Assembly (NCBI GenBank): GCA_007122045.1
Contig: SKJM01000607.1
Location: 1 to 5,213 of the forward strand
Reading direction: 5' to 3'
Length of the DNA: 5,213 nucleotides
From: Planctomycetales bacterium
GTDB taxonomy: Bacteria > Planctomycetota > Planctomycetia > Pirellulales > Thermoguttaceae
Below, one piece after another: positions 1-5,213 of this stretch. The translations under genes and the position numbers were made by a program. Below the pieces are notes generated by a model that did no database searches, was not told the origin of the DNA, and worked only from the letters and a program-made list of their open reading frames with translations. The number at the start of each line of letters is the position of its first letter. Position 1 is the stretch's first letter.

Positions 1-192
1 ATGAACGTGCAAGACTCACGCTGGATTCGCGCCCTGATCTACGTCCCTTGCGGCGCCGCCGTATGGGGCGGTGCCGCGTGGCTGGACGGATCGGCAGACT
101 GGCGCGTGATCGGCCTTTCGATCGTCTGCGGCGTTTTCCTCGGTTTGCTGTTTTCGGTGGTCCGGCACGACGGAGAGGCGGCGCCGTGGTAG
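1..192 (+). CDS. Small two-helix membrane protein, function unknown
   Basis: An open frame of 63 codons running from an ATG at the window edge to TAG. I do not recognise the family. Two hydrophobic stretches are visible, about residues 11-28 (with several Gly/Ala and a Trp) and about 34-54 (Ile/Leu/Val/Phe-rich). They are separated by a short polar loop containing Asp and Ser, and a short charged tail follows. This suggests a small inner-membrane hairpin protein. Because no upstream sequence is visible, the ATG may be internal and the real protein longer, and no ribosome-binding site can be judged. It lies 77 bases upstream of the HDOD gene on the same strand and could be co-transcribed with it or be the end of a preceding operon. 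The reverse strand and the +3 frame are also open here, which is common in high-GC DNA, so the call rests on the membrane-like composition and orderly placement. Confidence 0.55.
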   Translation: MNVQDSRWIRALIYVPCGAAVWGGAAWLDGSADWRVIGLSIVCGVFLGLLFSVVRHDGEAAPW

Positions 193-269
193 CCGGGAAG
201 GCGGCTGCCGCGATTTCGAACATAGGACACCGGCACGAGGCACGTGAACCGCATAGCGAGAATGGAGCC

Positions 270-1139
270 ATGCCCCAGCCCACCCTGACTTCCGCGCCTC
301 CGGCGTTGGATTCCACCGCTCGGCGGATCCACTCCATTTCTTCCCTGCCGCACGTGGCGCTGCAGGTCATGGAAGTCGCCCAGGACCCGCAATCCGGCGC
401 CCGCGAACTGAAGGAGGTCATGGAGACCGACCCCGCGCTCTGCGTGCGGGTGCTGAAGTGCGTCAATTCGTCTGCCTATGCCTTGCGCAATCCGATCAGC
501 AACCTCCAGCACGCCATCGCCTATCTTGGGAACAAGCAGATTCGCAACCTGGCGATGAGCGCGGCCGTCAGTGAGCTGTTCAAGAAGGAATGCATAGTCG
601 GCCCCTACCAGCGTGCCAACCTCTGGAAACACTTGGTGGCCGTGGGCATGTGCGCCCGGATGATCGCCATGCGGCGCCGCATGAGCAATTTCGAGGACAT
701 GTTCCTGGCGGGGCTTCTCCACGACATCGGGATCGTGCTGGAAGACCAGTACGTGCACCGCTTGTTCTGCGATATTATGCAGTCGTTGCCCAGCGATGCC
801 CCTCTGACGAGGGCAGAGCGGGAAGTCCTCGGTTTCGATCACACCGCGTTGGCCCAACGCATGGCTTGCGACTGGAAGTTCCCGGCGCCCGTTGTGGCGG
901 CGGCTCGGCATCACCACGGCTGCGGTCGATACCACCGCGAACACGCCGACGTCGTGCGTTGCGTGGAAGCGGCCAACATCATCTGTTCGCTCAAGGGGAT
1001 CACCTCGGTGGGGGTCAACCTCGTCGCATTCTCACCGGAGACCTTCGCGGCCCTGTCGCTCACGAAGGACGACATTATCGTTCTGGCCGGCGACCTGGAC
1101 CGGGAACTTGAAGCCAACCAGACCATTTTGCAGGTTTAG
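270..1139 (+). CDS. HDOD domain signalling protein
   Basis: A 289-residue protein made almost entirely of one HDOD domain (about residues 19-220) plus a helical C-terminal extension. Visible family signatures are the SLPHVALQVM start, DPAL at 54-57, the NSSAY turn from Asn66, the LGNKQIRNLAM helix, His121 in WKHL, the LLHDIG motif with His151-Asp152, His191 in GFDH, the W-x-FP segment and the His214-216 triplet. HDOD proteins are known as regulatory modules related to HD phosphohydrolases, usually without proven catalysis. The HD-type histidines are present here, so metal binding is possible. I chose the ATG at 270 because the domain begins about 19 residues later. The frame stays open upstream to 48, but there it is an Arg-rich shadow of the small membrane gene. 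The Shine-Dalgarno is modest (GAG at 258-260, or GGAG at 264-267, which is too close). No transmembrane segment or signal peptide is seen. It is followed almost immediately by the hybrid kinase, suggesting that the two work together. The sequence resembles planctomycete HDOD proteins as I remember them. Confidence 0.93.
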   Translation: MPQPTLTSAPPALDSTARRIHSISSLPHVALQVMEVAQDPQSGARELKEVMETDPALCVRVLKCVNSSAYALRNPISNLQHAIAYLGNKQIRNLAMSAAVSELFKKECIVGPYQRANLWKHLVAVGMCARMIAMRRRMSNFEDMFLAGLLHDIGIVLEDQYVHRLFCDIMQSLPSDAPLTRAEREVLGFDHTALAQRMACDWKFPAPVVAAARHHHGCGRYHREHADVVRCVEAANIICSLKGITSVGVNLVAFSPETFAALSLTKDDIIVLAGDLDRELEANQTILQV

Positions 1140-1141
1140 GA
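1138..1141 (+). promoter_or_regulatory. Ribosome-binding site of hybrid kinase, overlapping the upstream stop
   Basis: AGGA lies 4 bases before the kinase ATG at 1146 and overlaps the TAG stop (1137-1139) of the HDOD gene. A ribosome finishing the HDOD protein would therefore sit on the kinase initiation site. This arrangement typically gives translational coupling and roughly linked amounts of the two proteins. It also supports the ATG at 1146 as the kinase start. Confidence 0.6.
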
Positions 1142-1145
1142 CGCC

Positions 1146-3251
1146 ATGGAATCCTTTGCCACGAGCCTCGATCTGCTATATGCGGACGGCGCCGTCCCCG
1201 TCGACGGCACGGGAAGCCTCCGGCAGATCGCCGCGCTGCTGGGGCCGGTGCGGCCTGCTTTGCTGTTCCTGGTGGATGCGGACCACTCCGTCACGGCCGC
1301 CTACAATGCAGCGGAGCCCCCCGACGGCGAGGGGCTGCGGGCGGTCGTGGAGGCGTTGGAGGCGGGCCTCGTACGAGAAGAACGCGTTGTGGTCCGGCCA
1401 CGGACCGGGGGGGAAGCCGGAACCGTTTTCGGCGTGCGTCTCGCGGCCGGGGGCCTGCTCGGCGGCCTGCTCCCGCCCGGTAGCGAGACTTCCCTCGCGG
1501 CAGATTGCTCCGGCGGCGCACTGCAAACGTGCGGTGAACTGGCCGCCACGGCCTTGGCCCAAGAGGCGGAACTCCGGCAACTGCGAGCCGCGCTGCGGCA
1601 GTTGACGGCGGGGCAAGATACCTTGAAGGCCGCACATGCCAAGGCGGTCGCCGAGGCCGTTGCCGAGCAAGAGCAGCGGATTCGCGAGGAGCAGCAGCGC
1701 ACGGCAATGCAGGAGGTCTGCCAGGCCACCGAGGCCGCCAACCGGGCTAAGAGCCAGTTTCTCGCCAACATGAGTCATGAAATCCGCACCCCGCTGAACG
1801 CCATCCTCGGATTCACCGAGTTGCTCCTCAAGGGAGCCGACGGCGGCAACAAAGCCGAACGCGCCGACTTCCTGGAAACGATTCACAACAGCGGCATCCA
1901 CCTGATGGAACTGATCAACGACATCCTCGACCTGTCGAAAATCGAGGCGGGCCGGATGGAAGTGGAGCATATCCCCTGCGCGCCCGTGGCGTTGGTTCAA
2001 ACCGCGCTGACGCTGGTGAGAAGCCGAGCCGAGGAGCAGAACGTCCAATTGAGCTGCGAGGTGCAGGACGGAGTCCCCGACCTCGTCGTCACCGATCCCG
2101 TCCGCCTGAAGCAGTTGTTGATGAACCTCCTGTCGAACGCCGTAAAATTCACGCCCTCCGGTATGGTGCGGGTCGTGGTCCGGCCGGTCGGGGGTGGGGG
2201 GCAGCCCAAGCTGGCCTTCGACGTGATCGATTCCGGAATCGGCATTCCGCCGGAGAAACTGGACGCCATCTTCGACGCCTTCGTTCAGGCGGACAACTCC
2301 GTAACGCGGCAGTACGGCGGCACCGGGCTTGGATTGCCTATCAGCCGGCGGATTGCCAGGGCACTGGGAGGCGAACTCGAACTTCGTAGCGAGCCGGGCA
2401 AGGGAAGCACCTTCACCGCCACCATCGGCGCAGCGCCCTGCAGCGCGACCGTGAAAACGAGCAGCCCGACAAACGGGGCCCCGGCGCCTTCGGGCAGCCT
2501 GGATTCGGCCCTGCGCACACTCCGGGGCAAACGGATGCTCGTGGTGGACGACGGGCCTTCCAACCGGAAACTGATCGACCTCGTCCTCCGCCGGGCGGGC
2601 GTCGAGGTCGCCCTGGCCGCGGAGGGGCGAATGGCAGTTGAGCTGGCAGCCTCCCAGACCTTCGACCTCATCCTCATGGACATGCAGATGCCCGTCATGG
2701 ACGGGTATACCGCCACGCGAGAACTGCGCCGTCGCGGACTGACGATCCCAATCATTGCGCTGACCGCGCACGCGATGCGCGAGGACCGAGGCAAGTGCCT
2801 CGAAGCGGGCTGCTCCGGGTACCTGCCCAAGCCAATCCAGCAGGAGCCGCTTTTGACGGAATTGGCCCGCGCACTGCGGCCGCCACCCGGACAGAACTCG
2901 GACGTCGCCGAAAGGACGTTGCACGAATCCGACCTCAACCTCGTTTCCACGCTCCCGCTCGACGATCCGGAGTTCCGCGAGATCGTCGAGGAGTTTGTCC
3001 TCAGCCTGCCGGACCAACTCCTCGCCTTGCGCGATGCGTGCGAGGCGGGGGATTTCGAACAATTGACGCGGCTGGCGCATCGCCTCAAAGGGTCCAGCGG
3101 AATGGCCGGCTTCCCCGACCTCATGACCGCTGCCAAGCAGGTCGAAGACCGGGCCCGAACAAAGCACGGCGACGGTGCGGCCACGGCGCTGGAAACGTTG
3201 TGCGGGTTATGTGCCCGGGCGGCCTGCACGCAAACCCAATCCCCTGCCTGA
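1146..3251 (+). CDS. Soluble hybrid histidine kinase (HisKA-HATPase-REC-HPt)
   Basis: A 701-residue tripartite sensor kinase. Residues 1-135 are a weakly conserved sensory region whose end (about 90-112, alternating hydrophobic with Gly) looks GAF-like, but I cannot confirm this. Residues about 136-205 are Glu/Gln/Ala-rich coiled coil. HisKA follows with the SHEIRTPLN H-box, phospho-accepting His211. The HATPase domain (about 317-430) shows the N-box Asn327/Asn331, the G1 box DSGIGI with Asp362, the FDAF F-box and the G2 box GGTGLGL at 391-397. The receiver (about 463-578) has acidic Asp468-Asp469, phospho-acceptor Asp512, Thr540 and Lys562, all intact. The C-terminal HPt (about 598-690) has HRLKGSS with His645. 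All catalytic residues are present, so it should autophosphorylate and relay His211-Asp512-His645 to a separate receiver. The HD-GYP regulator encoded next is the obvious candidate. No membrane segment or signal peptide is seen, so the signal is probably cytoplasmic or comes through a partner such as the adjacent HDOD protein. The start is supported by AGGA 4 bases upstream. Confidence 0.96.
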   Translation: MESFATSLDLLYADGAVPVDGTGSLRQIAALLGPVRPALLFLVDADHSVTAAYNAAEPPDGEGLRAVVEALEAGLVREERVVVRPRTGGEAGTVFGVRLAAGGLLGGLLPPGSETSLAADCSGGALQTCGELAATALAQEAELRQLRAALRQLTAGQDTLKAAHAKAVAEAVAEQEQRIREEQQRTAMQEVCQATEAANRAKSQFLANMSHEIRTPLNAILGFTELLLKGADGGNKAERADFLETIHNSGIHLMELINDILDLSKIEAGRMEVEHIPCAPVALVQTALTLVRSRAEEQNVQLSCEVQDGVPDLVVTDPVRLKQLLMNLLSNAVKFTPSGMVRVVVRPVGGGGQPKLAFDVIDSGIGIPPEKLDAIFDAFVQADNSVTRQYGGTGLGLPISRRIARALGGELELRSEPGKGSTFTATIGAAPCSATVKTSSPTNGAPAPSGSLDSALRTLRGKRMLVVDDGPSNRKLIDLVLRRAGVEVALAAEGRMAVELAASQTFDLILMDMQMPVMDGYTATRELRRRGLTIPIIALTAHAMREDRGKCLEAGCSGYLPKPIQQEPLLTELARALRPPPGQNSDVAERTLHESDLNLVSTLPLDDPEFREIVEEFVLSLPDQLLALRDACEAGDFEQLTRLAHRLKGSSGMAGFPDLMTAAKQVEDRARTKHGDGAATALETLCGLCARAACTQTQSPA

Positions 3252-3273
3252 CCGACTACCTCCAACCGAAAAC

Positions 3274-3289
3274 GTGGTGGTGACACCGC
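3274..3289 (+). promoter_or_regulatory. Small hairpin with GTGA loop between kinase and response regulator
   Basis: GTGGTG and CACCGC can pair (six pairs, one of them a G-U wobble) around a GTGA loop, which belongs to the stable GNRA tetraloop class in RNA. It lies in the 63-base gap after the kinase stop and before the Shine-Dalgarno of the response regulator. No run of T follows, so it is unlikely to be an efficient intrinsic terminator. It could be an mRNA processing or stability element, or chance in GC-rich DNA. Confidence 0.25.
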
Positions 3290-3301
3290 ATTTACCAGAA
3301 C

Positions 3302-3308
3302 GAGGAGA
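3302..3308 (+). promoter_or_regulatory. Strong Shine-Dalgarno of the HD-GYP response regulator
   Basis: GAGGAGA ends 6 bases before the ATG at 3315, which is close to ideal spacing. It is the clearest ribosome-binding site in the window and fixes the start, so the roughly 47-residue extension ahead of the receiver domain is probably real and not an over-called start. Confidence 0.75.
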
Positions 3309-3314
3309 CAACCG

Positions 3315-4691
3315 ATGCATTCCGAAACCCGTGTTCCGGACGACGGCCGTTGGCCCCCCACGGGGACCGAAACGCTGCACACGATCTTTGGCACGCGCAA
3401 ACCATCCCTGGAGCCGCCCTTCCTGGGGACCACGTCGGACTCGGTCACCACGAACCCGCGCATCGTAATCATCGACGACGAGCCGATCAACATCCGGGTC
3501 GTCCGCCGCATGTTGATGCTGGCCGGCTACGAACAGTTCTTCACCACGACGGATCCGGCCGGCGCCCTGGAACTCATTCGCTCGTGCCAGCCGGACGTGG
3601 TGCTCCTGGACATCATGATGCCCGAGATCAGCGGCCTCGAGATTCTCCGGCAGCTTCGCGACGATGAGGAGTTGGTCGACTTGCCGGTGATCATTCTCAC
3701 CGCGGCTACCGAGCGCGAGACCAGGCTCGATGCCCTCCGTTTGGGGGCCACGGATTTCCTCACAAAACCGGTCGACTCGACGGAGTTGGAGGCCCGCCTT
3801 CGCAACGTGCTCAAGGTCAAGGCACACCAGGACTGGATCAAACGGTATGCATGGGAACTCGAGCTGGAGGTGGCCGTCCGGACGACCGAACTGATCCACG
3901 CCCACGTGGAAGTGATCGGATGCCTGGCCAAAGTTGGAGAATACCGCGACACGGACACGGGCAATCACGTGTTGCGGGTGGGCTGCTACGCGGGCATCAT
4001 CGCCGGGCACCTGGGGCTGGACGCCGAAACGGCCCAGCGCATCCGGCTGGCCGCACCCCTGCACGACATCGGCAAGGTGGGCATTCCCGATGCGATTCTG
4101 CACAAGCCGGGCAGGCTCGACGAGATCGAAATGGACATCATGCGAAGACACTCGTCGTTCGGCGATCGGCTGTGTACGAACTCGCCGGACGACCCGGCCT
4201 CGACGTTCATCTCGCACTCCCTGGCCGGCGTAGCGATCATCGCCAAGGCGTCGTCCCCCGTCCTGCAGATGGCCGCAAGCATTGCCTATACCCACCACGA
4301 GAGGTGGGACGGCACCGGCTACCCACGCGGCCTCGCGGGCGAAGACATTCCCTTGGAAGGGCGCATTACGGCGGTGGCCGACGTCTTCGATGCCCTGTGC
4401 AGCCGGCGGCCTTACAAAGAGGCGTTTCCTCCGGAAGAAGCCTTGGCCATCATCCGGGAGGGACGCGGGACCCATTTCGATCCTGAGGTGGTAGACGCTT
4501 TTCTCCGGGGGTTGGATGAAATCCTGGCCGCCCACGAGCAGTTCGCCGACGACGACTTCGCCGAGGCCGCGTGGAGCGACCCGCGCGAGAAACTGCTCGG
4601 GCGCGTGCCCCCGCAGGGCGACGTGCCGGAGGGAGCCCCCGCGGCAAGCGGGACTGCCGCGGCCGACTGCGCAAGCTCGGCGGCATCATAA
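3315..4691 (+). CDS. Response regulator with HD-GYP cyclic-di-GMP phosphodiesterase domain
   Basis: A 458-residue REC/HD-GYP protein, the architecture of RpfG-type regulators, which hydrolyse cyclic-di-GMP to pGpG or GMP in the cytoplasm. Residues 1-47 are a Pro/Thr-rich, probably disordered extension. The receiver (about 49-165) has Asp54-Asp55, phospho-acceptor Asp99, Thr129 and Lys151. A linker helix (about 170-205) joins it to the HD-GYP domain (about 205-403). Metal-ligand candidates are Asp214, His218, His250-Asp251, His279 or His301, His327-His328 and Asp356, together with the HHERWDGTGYP signature at 327-337. The spacings fit those I recall for the trinuclear-iron enzyme PmGH of Persephonella marina, so activity is likely. 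Oddly, about 22 residues are inserted between the HD motif and HHE, giving two H-S-x-x-G motifs. The tail (about 404-458) is Ala/Pro/Gly-rich and looks disordered. It follows the kinase by 63 bases and is the likely final acceptor of the kinase HPt. The start is fixed by a strong Shine-Dalgarno. Confidence 0.95.
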   Translation: MHSETRVPDDGRWPPTGTETLHTIFGTRKPSLEPPFLGTTSDSVTTNPRIVIIDDEPINIRVVRRMLMLAGYEQFFTTTDPAGALELIRSCQPDVVLLDIMMPEISGLEILRQLRDDEELVDLPVIILTAATERETRLDALRLGATDFLTKPVDSTELEARLRNVLKVKAHQDWIKRYAWELELEVAVRTTELIHAHVEVIGCLAKVGEYRDTDTGNHVLRVGCYAGIIAGHLGLDAETAQRIRLAAPLHDIGKVGIPDAILHKPGRLDEIEMDIMRRHSSFGDRLCTNSPDDPASTFISHSLAGVAIIAKASSPVLQMAASIAYTHHERWDGTGYPRGLAGEDIPLEGRITAVADVFDALCSRRPYKEAFPPEEALAIIREGRGTHFDPEVVDAFLRGLDEILAAHEQFADDDFAEAAWSDPREKLLGRVPPQGDVPEGAPAASGTAAADCASSAAS

Positions 4692-4712
4692 GGGACGAAA
4701 ATGCCGGGAAGG

Positions 4713-4732
4713 CACCCTGCCTCCGCAGGGTG
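4713..4732 (+). promoter_or_regulatory. Perfect 8-bp hairpin upstream of the partial GAF-like gene
   Basis: CACCCTGC is followed by a CTCC loop and the exact complement GCAGGGTG. The hairpin lies 21 bases after the stop of the HD-GYP gene and ends 12 bases before the next ATG. It could be the stem of a terminator, but the downstream bases (GACTGATT) lack a T run. The only Shine-Dalgarno-like stretch for the next gene (GGGTGG at 4728-4733) falls in its 3' arm, so it could instead limit translation of that gene. Neither role is demonstrated. Confidence 0.4.
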
Positions 4733-4744
4733 GACTGATTAACC

Positions 4745-5213
4745 ATGACGAACCTGGTACAAGATCCTACGTCGAAAATGGCAGCCAAGTGCCCCTCGCC
4801 TCGTAGCGGCAACTCCGCCCTCGATCTGGACGGCGCCGCGTTGAACCGGCAGGTGGCTTTGTTGAACATCGTTCGGCGGACGAACGCCCAGCCCCCATTC
4901 GCCGTGCTGTTGGAAGACACAGCCATACTGACCGCGCAGGGCGTCGGAGCCCCTTTCGGCGTCTGGGGGCAGGTGGTCTCCGGCGGGCAGTGCCGCCTCA
5001 CGCTGGCTCGCATCGGCGTGCAAGGACGGCCTCCCGTGCTTACCACAGGCGCGTTCCCGTTGTCTGGTACGACCCTGGAAGCCCACGCAATGCAGATGGG
5101 ACAGGTGATTGCCGTGGAAAGATTCGGAACGCAGGAGCCCAGGATCGATCGGCTTCTCCAGCGCGAAGGGGTGGTCGGCGGCATCACGGTCCCGTTTCAC
5201 GTGAACGCAAAGC
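4745..5213 (+). CDS. Probable GAF-like sensory protein, N-terminal part only
   Basis: An ATG opens a frame without a stop through the window end, giving 156 residues of a protein truncated by the window. Residues 1-30 are polar. From about 33 a helix (LNRQVALLNIVRRTNAQ) is followed by alternating strands: FAVLLED, ILTAQGVGAPFGVWG, CRLTLARIGV and FPLSG (104-108). A helix from TLEAHAMQMGQVIAV then leads to a Gly-rich VVGGITVPFHV end (143-153). The order of strand, helix, 'g-x-v' and 'vPf-h-v' resembles the second half of a GAF domain, which binds small ligands or mediates dimerisation in many kinases and cyclases. I cannot name the effector because it lies beyond the window. No signal peptide or membrane helix is seen. 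It follows the HD-GYP gene by 53 bases with a hairpin between, and the Shine-Dalgarno is weak. An alternative start is the Met at codon 12 (4778), which has no better upstream signal. Its membership of the same operon is plausible but uncertain. Confidence 0.72.
   Translation, partial: MTNLVQDPTSKMAAKCPSPRSGNSALDLDGAALNRQVALLNIVRRTNAQPPFAVLLEDTAILTAQGVGAPFGVWGQVVSGGQCRLTLARIGVQGRPPVLTTGAFPLSGTTLEAHAMQMGQVIAVERFGTQEPRIDRLLQREGVVGGITVPFHVNAK

Noticed and set aside
201..211. Short GC-rich inverted repeat in the gap before the HDOD gene
   Set aside because: Only four pairs around a 3-base loop with no T run, so it is expected by chance at this base composition.
48..269. N-terminal extension of the HDOD protein back to an upstream ATG
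   Set aside because: The extension is Arg-rich, overlaps the small membrane gene in another frame and lies before the start of the HDOD domain. The ATG at 270 gives a normal-length protein.
193..269. Possible promoter in the gap before the HDOD gene
   Set aside because: I see no convincing -35/-10 pair or other sigma-factor signature, and no operator-like repeat that I could defend.
1176..3167. Long reverse-strand open frame of 663 codons opposite the hybrid kinase
   Set aside because: It has no recognisable domains, and the + strand frame has a full set of kinase, receiver and HPt motifs. Long antisense frames are expected in GC-rich coding DNA.
3207..4535. Reverse-strand open frame of 442 codons opposite the response regulator
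   Set aside because: Its translation is Gly/Arg/His-rich without domain signatures, and the + strand carries intact receiver and HD-GYP motifs with a strong ribosome-binding site.
4450..5187. Reverse-strand open frame of 245 codons near the window end
   Set aside because: The Ser/Arg/Pro-rich composition is typical of an antisense shadow. It spans the end of the HD-GYP gene and the GAF-like frame, which has more protein-like sequence.

Overview
The window is a high-GC, gene-dense stretch of bacterial chromosome with every recognisable gene on the + strand. The protein families are bacterial signal transduction. From memory, not from a search, the HDOD protein and the REC/HD-GYP protein most resemble those of Planctomycetota. 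I see no mobile element, RNA gene, CRISPR array or direct phylogenetic marker, so the taxonomic guess is moderate at best.

Layout: (1) bases 1-192, a small protein of about 63 residues with two predicted membrane helices and no recognised function; its true start cannot be verified because it begins at the window edge. (2) 270-1139, a one-domain HDOD signalling protein (289 aa). (3) 1146-3251, a large soluble hybrid histidine kinase (701 aa): a possible GAF-like N-terminus, coiled coil, HisKA, HATPase, receiver and C-terminal HPt. Its ribosome-binding site overlaps the HDOD stop codon. (4) 3315-4691, a response regulator with a receiver and an apparently intact HD-GYP cyclic-di-GMP phosphodiesterase domain (458 aa), preceded by a strong Shine-Dalgarno. 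(5) 4745 to the window end, the first 156 residues of a further protein, probably GAF-like. It has no stop codon inside the window and is preceded by a perfect 8-bp hairpin.

Working model (inference): genes 2-4 form one transcription unit coding for a complete soluble phosphorelay. Phosphate would pass from kinase His211 to its own receiver Asp512, to the HPt His645, and then to Asp99 of the HD-GYP response regulator, whose output is hydrolysis of cyclic-di-GMP. The HDOD protein, translationally coupled to the kinase, probably acts as an accessory or scaffold component, and the partial downstream gene may add another sensory input. No diguanylate cyclase (GGDEF) and no DNA-binding output domain is visible. 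The families are all known. The most distinctive points are the combination itself and a 22-residue insertion that duplicates the metal-ligand motif H-S-x-x-G inside the HD-GYP domain.
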